Source: an uncultured Eubacteriales bacterium
GTDB lineage: Bacteria; Bacillota; Clostridia; Lachnospirales; Anaerotignaceae
Direction: 5' to 3'
NCBI GenBank assembly: GCA_902406135.1
Contig: CABPCX010000150.1
Coordinates: 1-5,270 of the forward strand
Length of the DNA stretch: 5,270 bases
The notes below the pieces were generated by a model that made no database searches, was not told where the DNA came from, and saw only the letters and a list, made by a program, of their open reading frames with translations. Position 1 is the first letter of the stretch, and every line of letters starts with the position of its first letter. Shown piece by piece: positions 1-4,655 of this stretch. The translations under genes were made by a program, and so were the position numbers.

Positions 1-292
1 TATATTTGTATTCTTTGCAGGCAGCTGTCGTCGGCACATTTTCCAGGTCAATGTTGTCCTTTATGGCAAAGGGCATTCCCCAAAGCGGAAGGGAATCATA
101 AGATGCGTTTTCAAGTCTCTTTATATAAGGCATCATAAGTTCCATTGTCGGCGGTACAATCCATATATTTTTATCAATATTTTCTTCGGCCCTTTTTACT
201 ATCTCCTCAGCCAGCTCCAGGGGTGTAAGAGAGCCGTCTTCATAGCTTTTCTTTATCCAGGCCATATTAAGTCTTTTCGGGAAATATTTCAT
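1..292 (-). CDS. atzF: Allophanate hydrolase, N-terminal part (amidase signature family), cut by window edge
   Basis: Only the first 97 codons are present; the rest lies off the left edge. The product hydrolyses allophanate to ammonia and CO2, the last step of the urea carboxylase and guanidine carboxylase routes, in the cytoplasm. Residues 68-97 carry the stretch LPLWGMPFAIKDNID followed by VPTTAAC, which is very close to the N-terminal core of allophanate hydrolases. K78 in the AIKDN motif would be the lysine of the amidase-signature Ser-cisSer-Lys triad; the two serines lie outside the window. The ATG at 292 has an AGAGGGGG ribosome binding site 7 nt upstream. The gene lies 152 nt downstream of the ABC ATPase on the same strand with no terminator seen between them, so it is probably the last visible gene of that operon. 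A generic amidase is the alternative, but the DUF1989 gene and riboswitch nearby favour allophanate hydrolase. Confidence 0.9.
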   Translation of the reverse strand, partial: MKYFPKRLNMAWIKKSYEDGSLTPLELAEEIVKRAEENIDKNIWIVPPTMELMMPYIKRLENASYDSLPLWGMPFAIKDNIDLENVPTTAACKEYKY

Positions 293-341
293 AGCATAAC
301 CCCCTCTTTTTATAATAATCTGTTAAGCGGTCACGTGTTTG

Positions 342-392
342 CATATTTTTATGAGGAAATGTACCCACCTTACACTCCCTTATAAAAATATG
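342..392 (-). repeat. Intercistronic inverted repeat / hairpin
   Basis: A perfect 11-bp inverted repeat, CATATTTTTAT at 342-352 and ATAAAAATATG at 382-392, flanks 29 nt. On the minus-strand transcript the stem can continue, after one mismatch, with AGG/CCT and a small TGTA/TACA stem around loop AGGTGGG. No T-run follows, so it does not look like a terminator. It sits in the 152-nt gap between the ATPase and allophanate hydrolase genes. It could be an RNA-processing or stability element, but no known element was recognised. Confidence 0.45.
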
Positions 393-444
393 ATGTCTTT
401 AAACGGTTATCATCTTAAATTACAGACTTCCCATAAGCGTTTTG

Positions 445-1269
445 TCATAATTCGTTTCTACTGATAAGTGAGTTTACATTTCTCCTGAGCTCGATAAACT
501 CAGGTGTATCCTTCAGTTCCAAAGTTCTGTCATAGGGCAGATAAACGGGTATCTCGGTTTTTACCGTTCCGGGTCTTGCGCTCATAACATAAATCTTTGT
601 GGCAAGGAATACCGCCTCTTCAATGTCATGGGTAACAAATACGACCGTTGTTCTCTGCTTCTGCCATATCTGTCTTAAAAGCAGCTGCATGGAAGCCTTA
701 GTCTGGGGGTCAAGGGCTCCGAAGGGCTCATCCATAAGCAGTACGTCCGGATTATTGGCCAATGCTCTTGCTATGGCTACCCTCTGTTTCATACCTCCCG
801 AAAGCTCCTTTGGAAAACTCTTGGCAAACTTATCAAGTCCAACTGCCTTAAGATATTTAGCAGCAATCTCATCCTGTTCGTCCTTTGACATTTTTTTGAG
901 TTTCAGACCAAATTTCACATTTTCCTCCACCGTCATCCATGGAAAAAGCGTATATGTCTGGAACACCATTCCTCTGTCAGCCCCTGGGCCTGTAACCGTT
1001 TTATCCTTTGCCGTTATTTTTCCTCCGGTAGGAAAATCCAACCCTGCTAACATCCTCAAAAGTGTTGATTTTCCACATCCTGACGGTCCGATTATACATA
1101 TAAACTCATTTTCCAGAACTTCCATATTGCAGTCTTTCATGGCAACGGTGTCGCCTTTTTTTCCGTGATATACCTTTTCTACATTTTTGACTGTTATGAT
1201 GGAGGAACCCACCGTTGCCTCCAATGTCTGAGGGACCTGTTCAATTTCTTTTTTATGTAATCCGATCAT
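445..1269 (-). CDS. ABC transporter ATP-binding protein, NitT/TauT (SsuB/TauB/NrtD-like) family
   Basis: This 274-residue cytoplasmic ATPase drives import through the adjacent permease. All nucleotide-binding motifs are intact: Walker A GPSGCGKST (61-69), Q-loop glutamine Q104 followed by the TLFPW segment typical of the nitrate/sulfonate/taurine family, signature LSGGMKQRVAIARAL (156-170), Walker B VLLMDEP (176-182), D-loop GALD and the switch histidine H214 in VTHD. The C-terminal tail (about 230-274) contains the ARPG motif usual in this family and no added regulatory domain. Length is normal for the family, with a roughly 20-residue N-terminal lead. The ATG abuts the permease stop codon (TAAATG), with a GGAGGGG ribosome binding site inside the end of the permease gene, so translation is probably coupled. 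Substrate is not readable from an ATPase; guanidine or a related compound is inferred from the neighbouring pathway genes. Confidence 0.95.
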   Translation of the reverse strand: MIGLHKKEIEQVPQTLEATVGSSIITVKNVEKVYHGKKGDTVAMKDCNMEVLENEFICIIGPSGCGKSTLLRMLAGLDFPTGGKITAKDKTVTGPGADRGMVFQTYTLFPWMTVEENVKFGLKLKKMSKDEQDEIAAKYLKAVGLDKFAKSFPKELSGGMKQRVAIARALANNPDVLLMDEPFGALDPQTKASMQLLLRQIWQKQRTTVVFVTHDIEEAVFLATKIYVMSARPGTVKTEIPVYLPYDRTLELKDTPEFIELRRNVNSLISRNEL

Positions 1270-2049
1270 TTAGTTCCCCTCCGTCCAGTGAAATAATTTT
1301 TTGTTGAGCATATAAAGCACACGGTCCGTTATCAGTCCCAAAATACCTATTACAAGTATTCCGGTAAATATGGCATCCGTCTTAAGGAAACGCTGTGCCT
1401 TCATTATGCTGTATCCAAGACCTGAGCTGGCGGCTACCATCTCGGCAACAACAAGATATGTCCAAGCCCAGCCTATCATCATTCTGAGAGTATCAAGGCT
1501 TCTTGGCAGCATGGCCGGTATAAGTATCTTTGTCACGGTCTGCCAGTTTGTGGCTCCCAATGTATATCCTGCGTTTAAAAGGTCTTCACTTACACTCATA
1601 GCATCATCGGCTGTCATCAGAACCAGCTGGAAGAATATACCGATGAAAAGAAGTGTTACCTTTGCTTCCTCTCCTATTCCTACCCAAACCATTACAAGGG
1701 GTGTAAAAGCAGGAACGGGCATATATCTTATAAACTCACATAAGGGTCTTATTATCGCTTCCGCAAATTTGAATGTGCCGCATAAAAGGCCTATAGGCGC
1801 TCCAAGCACTACCGCAAAAACAACGCCAAGGCATATTCTTTGCACACTTATTATGGTATCGTCCCAAAGGCTTCCGTCCTTGACGGATGATATGAAGTAA
1901 TCCCATACATCCGCAGGAGAAGGAAGGAAAACCGGGTCCACCAGCTCAAAATAACTTAAAAGCCACCATATAATAAATACAGCAGCAAAAGCAATGACAG
2001 CCAAGGTCGTATATGAGCGTTTGCTTATATTTCCTCTAATTTTAAACAT
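1270..2049 (-). CDS. ABC transporter permease, NitT/TauT (SsuC/TauC/NrtB-like) family
   Basis: This 259-residue inner-membrane protein has about six hydrophobic segments (roughly 15-32, 71-91, 108-125, 131-148, 187-209 and 226-245). The periplasmic-side motif FLPSPADVW (41-49) after the first segment is typical of SsuC/TauC-like permeases. The cytoplasmic coupling loop ('EAA' loop) lies at about 156-182, containing NAGYTLGATNWQTVTKILIP, where it would contact the ATPase. Length and topology match the BPD_transp_1 family, and no residues appear missing. It starts 20 nt after the second PII gene, with a GGGAGTGG ribosome binding site, and ends directly against the ATPase start. No binding-protein gene lies in this arm; the likely partner is the lipoprotein encoded divergently at 3403-4452. 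Transport of guanidine is inferred from context; sulfonates, taurine, nitrate or thiamine precursors are other known substrates of the family. Confidence 0.94.
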   Translation of the reverse strand: MFKIRGNISKRSYTTLAVIAFAAVFIIWWLLSYFELVDPVFLPSPADVWDYFISSVKDGSLWDDTIISVQRICLGVVFAVVLGAPIGLLCGTFKFAEAIIRPLCEFIRYMPVPAFTPLVMVWVGIGEEAKVTLLFIGIFFQLVLMTADDAMSVSEDLLNAGYTLGATNWQTVTKILIPAMLPRSLDTLRMMIGWAWTYLVVAEMVAASSGLGYSIMKAQRFLKTDAIFTGILVIGILGLITDRVLYMLNKKLFHWTEGN

Positions 2050-2069
2050 ATAACCACTCCCATCGCCTC

Positions 2070-2429
2070 TTACATTATGGCATTAACATCTTTTTCCCCG
2101 GTCCTTATCCTTACGGCATTGTATACCGGAATAACAAAGATTTTTCCGTCACCCGGAGTATCGGTCTTAGCCACTGAAAGCACTGTATTAATTATCTCAT
2201 CACAATCTTCATCTCTTGCGAATATCTCTATCATCTTTTTAGCTATGAACGGATGGTCGTAATGGGCCTTATTTTTTCCGCTCATGGTTGCCACTGCCTC
2301 AAACTCAACTGAATTTTTTCCTCTACCGAGGACGTCCTTTACGCTCATGGAATTGAATCCCTTCTCAATGAGGGCAGCTCTCACATCATAATATTTTGAC
2401 GGTCTGATAGTTATCATAAGCTGTTTCAT
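2070..2429 (-). CDS. PII-family nitrogen regulator, NifI2-like
   Basis: A 119-residue PII-type signalling protein, expected to form trimers that bind ATP/ADP and 2-oxoglutarate and to control a partner by direct contact. Evidence: an N-terminal beta strand with IRPSK (8-12), VLGRGK at the base of the T-loop (33-38), and the PII C-terminal signature TDTPGDGKIFVIPV (89-102). The C-terminus VRIRTGEKDVNAIM has the RTGE tail of GlnB/NifI2. The T-loop region (about 38-62) is strongly diverged and has no clear match to the uridylylated Tyr51 of enterobacterial GlnB. With the preceding gene this makes a tandem PII pair resembling the NifI1-NifI2 arrangement of nif operons, but no nitrogenase gene is present. 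The ATG has an AGGAGGG ribosome binding site 8 nt upstream; spacing is 15 nt from the first PII gene and 20 nt to the permease. Its partner is probably the co-transcribed transporter, by inference. Confidence 0.88.
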   Translation of the reverse strand: MKQLMITIRPSKYYDVRAALIEKGFNSMSVKDVLGRGKNSVEFEAVATMSGKNKAHYDHPFIAKKMIEIFARDEDCDEIINTVLSVAKTDTPGDGKIFVIPVYNAVRIRTGEKDVNAIM

Positions 2430-2444
2430 ACCGCATCCCTCCTA

Positions 2445-2771
2445 TCAAAGTTCATCTTTTCCACTGCTTATAGTCACGCATCTTTCAACGGGGATAATAA
2501 ATATTTTTCCGTCGCCGTATGTGCCTGTTTTACCGGTTTTGGCTGTATCCGTGATGATTTTTACCACTTTGTCAACATCACTGTCATCTACAACTATAAG
2601 AATCATATCCTTCGGTATCTCATCATAGTGAGTTGTTCCGATTTTAAGCCCCTGCTGTTTTCCTCTTCCAAGAATACTGAGCTTGGTTGCCGCAGGAAAA
2701 TCCGATGCTCTTAATGTGTCGAGTACTTCTGATGATTTTTCGGGTCTTACGACTGCTTTGATCATTTTCAT
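2445..2771 (-). CDS. PII-family nitrogen regulator, NifI1-like
   Basis: A 108-residue PII protein and the first gene of the minus-strand operon. It begins MKMIKAVVRPEK, has ILGRGKQQGLKIG leading into the T-loop (33-45), HYDEIPK at 48-54, and the PII signature TGTYGDGKIFIIPV (82-95). The GRGKQ-G-K-G and YDE-PK pattern resembles NifI1 of diazotrophic archaea and clostridia more than GlnB/GlnK. The B-loop reads TGKTGTYGDGK, about three residues longer than the usual TGKIGDGK, and the protein ends soon after with SSGKDEL rather than the common RTGE tail. The ATG at 2771 is chosen because GAGGTGAT, complementary to 16S rRNA, lies just upstream; a GTG at 2780 overlaps that site and is unlikely. Expected role: sensing nitrogen and energy state (2-oxoglutarate, ATP/ADP). 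Control of the downstream transporter is inferred. Expression is probably gated by the leader terminator upstream. Confidence 0.9.
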   Translation of the reverse strand: MKMIKAVVRPEKSSEVLDTLRASDFPAATKLSILGRGKQQGLKIGTTHYDEIPKDMILIVVDDSDVDKVVKIITDTAKTGKTGTYGDGKIFIIPVERCVTISSGKDEL

Positions 2772-2840
2772 AAATATCACCTCATAATAAATTTCATATT
2801 TTCAAACTGTCTGACTTTTTCCCAGATACACAATCGGAAC

Positions 2841-2887
2841 AAAAAACAAAAAAGACGTTAAAAACCATATCGGTTAATAACGTCTTT
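2841..2887 (-). terminator. Intrinsic terminator (attenuator) in the PII operon leader
   Basis: On the minus-strand transcript AAAGACGTTA pairs with TAACGTCTTT (2851-2860 with 2878-2887), and an inner AACC/GGTT helix closes on a 5-nt loop. A T-rich tract, TTTTTTG then TTTTTT, runs through 2841-2853. It lies about 70 nt before the first PII start codon and well downstream of the operon promoter, so it should prevent expression unless overridden. An overlapping alternative hairpin at 2876-2893 would compete with it. Confidence 0.85.
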
Positions 2888-2893
2888 GTTATT
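2876..2893 (-). promoter_or_regulatory. Possible antiterminator hairpin with ANTAR-like hexaloop
   Basis: The minus-strand RNA can form AATAAC-[AAAGAC]-GTTATT, a perfect 6-bp stem with a 6-nt loop. The loop and 3' arm are the same bases that build the 5' arm of the terminator at 2841-2887, so the two folds exclude each other. The loop has A at position 1 and G at position 4, the pattern bound by ANTAR antitermination proteins. ANTAR sites normally have a second such hairpin upstream, and none with the right loop was found, so this reading is tentative. Confidence 0.35.
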
Positions 2894-2899
2894 TATAAA

Positions 2900-2980
2900 G
2901 GGTGGATCGAGTGTATCTCTAAGGCCTACGATACATCAATCCACCCTCTCACATTCAGACTGCCCGGCGGCAGCCTGAAT
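2900..2980 (-). ncRNA. Structured leader RNA of the PII/transporter operon, class not identified (candidate riboswitch)
   Basis: Two long hairpins lie in tandem on the minus-strand transcript. The first (2980-2953) is a 12-bp stem with one G-T wobble and loop GCCG. After TGTGA comes the second (2946-2900): a 17-bp stem with a single bulged C and a 12-nt loop, GTAGGCCTTAGA. The GGC in loop 2 can pair with the GCC in loop 1, so a kissing interaction is possible. A terminator follows within about 13 nt, the layout of a transcription-attenuating riboswitch. I could not match it to a known class from memory; guanidine-IV (mepA motif) is worth testing because it also uses paired loops before a terminator and the locus is guanidine-related. 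Confidence 0.55.
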
Positions 2981-3017
2981 AAGGTTCCATATACAATTTG
3001 TGTTTCTTATGGCGGAA

Positions 3018-3046
3018 ATGATAGCACAATTGTTTTATCTTGTCAA
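3018..3046 (-). promoter_or_regulatory. Sigma-A promoter of the PII/transporter operon
   Basis: On the minus strand a perfect -35 TTGACA (3046-3041) is followed by a 17-nt spacer and -10 TATCAT (3023-3018, 5 of 6 matches). Transcription should start near 3011, giving a leader of about 240 nt before the first PII gene. The spacer holds the 8-bp palindrome ACAATTGT (3026-3033), whose meaning is unknown. Confidence 0.85.
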
Positions 3047-3157
3047 TAAAAACATTAAAATAATTATACGTTTTTTTCAGTGATATAATTTTAAAAATTT
3101 CTTTTGGGACTATATAATGAAGCTAAAATATTATTTAAAAAATCTCAAAAAATTTCC

Positions 3158-3186
3158 TTGACAAATGATCCTTTATAGTTTATAAC
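3158..3186 (+). promoter_or_regulatory. Sigma-A promoter of the binding-protein gene
   Basis: A perfect -35 TTGACA (3158-3163), a 17-nt spacer and -10 TATAAC (3181-3186, 5 of 6 matches). Transcription should start near 3193, only a few bases before the terminator hairpin at 3199-3233, leaving a leader of about 210 nt to the lipoprotein start codon. No other convincing promoter lies between here and that gene. Confidence 0.85.
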
Positions 3187-3198
3187 ACTTGTTAAGAC

Positions 3199-3233
3199 AA
3201 GGTTGTCGCAAAAAGCGGCAGCCTTATTTTTTT
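3199..3233 (+). terminator. Intrinsic terminator hairpin at the very start of the binding-protein leader
   Basis: AAGGTTGTCGC (3199-3209) pairs with GCGGCAGCCTT (3215-3225): 11 bp including two G-T wobbles, around loop AAAAA. One A and seven Ts follow (3227-3233), so the polarity is plus-strand. It starts about 6 nt after the predicted transcription start, so transcripts ending here would be only about 40 nt long. No clear competing antiterminator was found in the leader. Confidence 0.8.
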
Positions 3234-3402
3234 AGCAGAGAACAACAATATTCCTTATTTAAAAATCAATCCGGAAATTAAAATACAAAAATTTTCTCAT
3301 TGTACAAATTAAAATTCAATTTTTACTCTCTGCTTATTTCAGTCGAATGGATCCAGGCGCTTATTAACATTTGTTTGTAAAATGCAAAAGGAGATGGTAT
3401 TT

Positions 3403-4452
3403 ATGTTGAAAAAACTAACTATTTTTTTAGCAGCAGTTTCATTAATTGCTGCCGGTGTTCTTACCGGATGCGGCAGTTCCTCATCTGAGAGCTCTAATTC
3501 GTCTTCTGAAGAAAGTTCGGAAAGCACAGATACATCGGCTCCCTTCGGGTTAGCGGAAAATCCGTTTAAGCTGGGTGTAAGCCCAATGTCAGGATGGTAT
3601 ACCTGGTACGGAGTTGAAGGTGCAGGAGTTTTTGAACAGAACGGTGTTTACGTTGATATAAACTTCTTCCCCGTTTACAGCGATTCCCTTACAGCCTTTT
3701 ATTCAGGACAGCTGGACGGTATATGTATAGCGGCTTCGGACGCCATATCGCCTCTGAATGAAGGCATTGATTTCAAAATCGTACTTGTAAACGATAACTC
3801 AGCCGGTGCCGACGGTCTTGTAGTAAGCGACGGAATCAACTCAATTGCCGACCTCAAAGGAAAGAGCGTTGCTACAGAGCTTGGTACACTGGAGCATATG
3901 TTCCTCCTTAAAATACTTGAAGATAACGGAATGACAATAGACGATATCAACTATGTAAATATGACAATAAATGATGCAGGCCCCGCCTTTATTGCAGGCA
4001 GTGTTGATGCAGCCGTATTATGGGAGCCCACCCTTTCAATGGCCATCGAAAGCGGCGGAAAACTTCTCTACAGCACAGAATCAGAACCCGGTCTTATACC
4101 AGATACCCTTGCCGTAAGAACGGAAGTTATCGACAGTGCTCCGGATACAGTACAGAAGGTAGTTGATTCTTGGTTTGACGGCGTTGAACTTCTTCAGGCA
4201 GGAGACGAAACATTTATGCAGTCCATATATGACGGCTCCGAGCTTTCGGCTGAAGAATATCAGGTAATGCTCGATGGAGTTACAATATTCGATAAGGATA
4301 TGAACATCGCCACATTTGCCGAAGGAAGCGACTACACATCCCTTCCCTACACTCTCGAAAAGAGTGCGGAATTCCTTTACGATGTCGGTATGATAGATAA
4401 GATACCCGACGACGTAACACAGATACTTGACGACACATTTATAAACAGCTGA
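3403..4452 (+). CDS. ABC transporter substrate-binding lipoprotein, NMT1/NitT/TauT family
   Basis: This 349-residue lipoprotein should capture substrate outside the membrane for the divergently encoded permease and ATPase. It has a lipoprotein signal peptide (MLKK, a hydrophobic core, lipobox LTGC with lipidated C23), then a Ser/Glu-rich flexible linker to about residue 45. The type-2 periplasmic fold follows, starting FKLGVSPMSGWYTWYGVEGAGVF, with further NMT1-family landmarks: YSGQLDG, SIADLKGKSVATELGT, INDAGPAFIAGSVDAAVLWEP and a C-terminal helix with EFLYDVGMID. These resemble the SsuA/TauA/NrtA group, including binding proteins found beside urea carboxylase genes. ATG 3403 is chosen because AGGAG at 3389-3393 lies 9 nt upstream; the in-frame ATG at 3382 would place that site inside the gene and spoil the signal peptide. 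Guanidine as substrate is inferred from the riboswitch and pathway genes. Confidence 0.93.
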   Translation: MLKKLTIFLAAVSLIAAGVLTGCGSSSSESSNSSSEESSESTDTSAPFGLAENPFKLGVSPMSGWYTWYGVEGAGVFEQNGVYVDINFFPVYSDSLTAFYSGQLDGICIAASDAISPLNEGIDFKIVLVNDNSAGADGLVVSDGINSIADLKGKSVATELGTLEHMFLLKILEDNGMTIDDINYVNMTINDAGPAFIAGSVDAAVLWEPTLSMAIESGGKLLYSTESEPGLIPDTLAVRTEVIDSAPDTVQKVVDSWFDGVELLQAGDETFMQSIYDGSELSAEEYQVMLDGVTIFDKDMNIATFAEGSDYTSLPYTLEKSAEFLYDVGMIDKIPDDVTQILDDTFINS

Positions 4453-4456
4453 TAAT
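4427..4456 (+). promoter_or_regulatory. Likely promoter of the riboswitch-controlled operon
   Basis: TTGACG (4427-4432) and GATAAT (4451-4456) are separated by 18 nt; each matches the sigma-A consensus at 5 of 6 positions. It overlaps the last codons and stop of the binding-protein gene. Start would be near 4463, about 40 nt before the aptamer. Read-through from the binding-protein gene is also possible because no terminator separates them before the riboswitch. Confidence 0.5.
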
Positions 4457-4500
4457 TCATCTAATTCAGCTTAAACAAAATCAAATAACGAAAAAGTTTT

Positions 4501-4584
4501 CTAGGGTTCCGCTGCCGCACAAGGCAGGACTGGTCCGAGAGAAAACGGCTGAAATGCTACACGGACGGAGAAAAGCCTAGGAGA
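4501..4584 (+). ncRNA. Guanidine-I riboswitch (ykkC RNA, subtype 1) aptamer
   Basis: The conserved ykkC blocks occur in order. CTAGGGTTCCG (4501-4511) opens the element, CTGCC/GGCAG forms a hairpin, and ACTGGTCCGAGAG lies at 4529-4541. ACACGGACGGAG (4559-4570) and AAAAGCCTAGGAGA (4571-4584) close it. The closing P1 helix is CTAGG (4501-4505) with CCTAG (4576-4580). Subtype-1 ykkC RNAs bind guanidinium and turn expression on; the ppGpp and PRPP subtypes are less likely given the downstream DUF1989 gene. The 3' strand of P1 runs into the terminator that follows, giving the usual ligand-dependent antitermination layout. Confidence 0.95.
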
Positions 4585-4613
4585 TAACATAAATTTATGT
4601 TGTCTCCTTTTTT
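4578..4613 (+). terminator. Expression-platform terminator of the guanidine-I riboswitch
   Basis: GGAGATAACATAAA pairs with TTTATGTTGTCTCC (within 4580-4607; one G-T wobble near the base) and is followed by TTTTTT at 4608-4613. Its base overlaps the 3' strand of aptamer helix P1 (4576-4580). Guanidine-stabilised P1 should therefore weaken the terminator and let transcription reach the DUF1989 gene. Confidence 0.9.
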
Positions 4614-4655
4614 GTTACAGGCTATAGGAACATATAAATGAAAGAAGGTTATATT

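Larger units (their letters stand above)
2772..3402. other. Divergent control region between the two operons (631 nt, no protein gene)
   Basis: This gene-free stretch carries the structured leader and terminator of the PII/transporter operon (minus strand, 2841-2980), that operon's promoter (3018-3046), the promoter of the binding-protein gene (3158-3186) and its early terminator hairpin (3199-3233). The rest of the binding-protein leader (3234-3402) is very AT-rich, with no clear signal apart from an AGCAGAGA/TCTCTGCT complementary pair at 3234-3241 and 3327-3334. An extended -10 lookalike, TGATATAAT at 3081-3089, lacks a good -35. Confidence 0.8.

Noticed and set aside
267..368. Minus-strand small frame (33 codons from a GTG at 368) overlapping the start of allophanate hydrolase
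   Set aside because: It has a passable ribosome binding site but no recognisable product, uses the next gene's own ribosome binding site as coding sequence and overlaps its start, and is short enough to occur by chance.
599..1168. Plus-strand open frame of 189 codons
   Set aside because: It is antisense to the ABC ATPase, whose motifs are complete, and has no recognisable domain or ribosome binding site.
1370..1900. Plus-strand open frame of 176 codons
   Set aside because: It is antisense to the permease gene and has no family features.
2445..2780. GTG start at 2780 for the first PII gene
   Set aside because: It overlaps the GAGGTGAT ribosome binding site that serves the ATG at 2771, and the ATG start fits the PII family N-terminus (MKMIKA).
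2938..2949. AGAGGGTGGAT on the minus strand, reminiscent of the T-box motif AGGGTGGNACCGCG
   Set aside because: The bases after GGTGG do not continue with ACCGCG, the stretch is part of a long hairpin, and no specifier stem is seen. PII and transporter genes are not usual T-box targets.
2953..2980. First leader hairpin as the P1 hairpin of an ANTAR site
   Set aside because: Even if the closing pair opens, the loop is CGCCGG, lacking A at position 1 and G at position 4, and it is far longer than ANTAR P1 stems.
3081..3089. TGATATAAT, an extended -10 element on the plus strand
   Set aside because: No acceptable -35 lies upstream, and a much better promoter lies at 3158-3186.
3234..3334. AGCAGAGA (3234-3241) and TCTCTGCT (3327-3334) as a long-range helix
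   Set aside because: The 8-bp complement is perfect, but 85 nt of AT-rich sequence separates the arms and there is no extension or conserved structure; it could be chance.
3339..3527. Minus-strand open frame of 62 codons
   Set aside because: It is antisense to the signal peptide and Ser/Glu linker of the lipoprotein; the acidic/Leu composition mirrors that linker.
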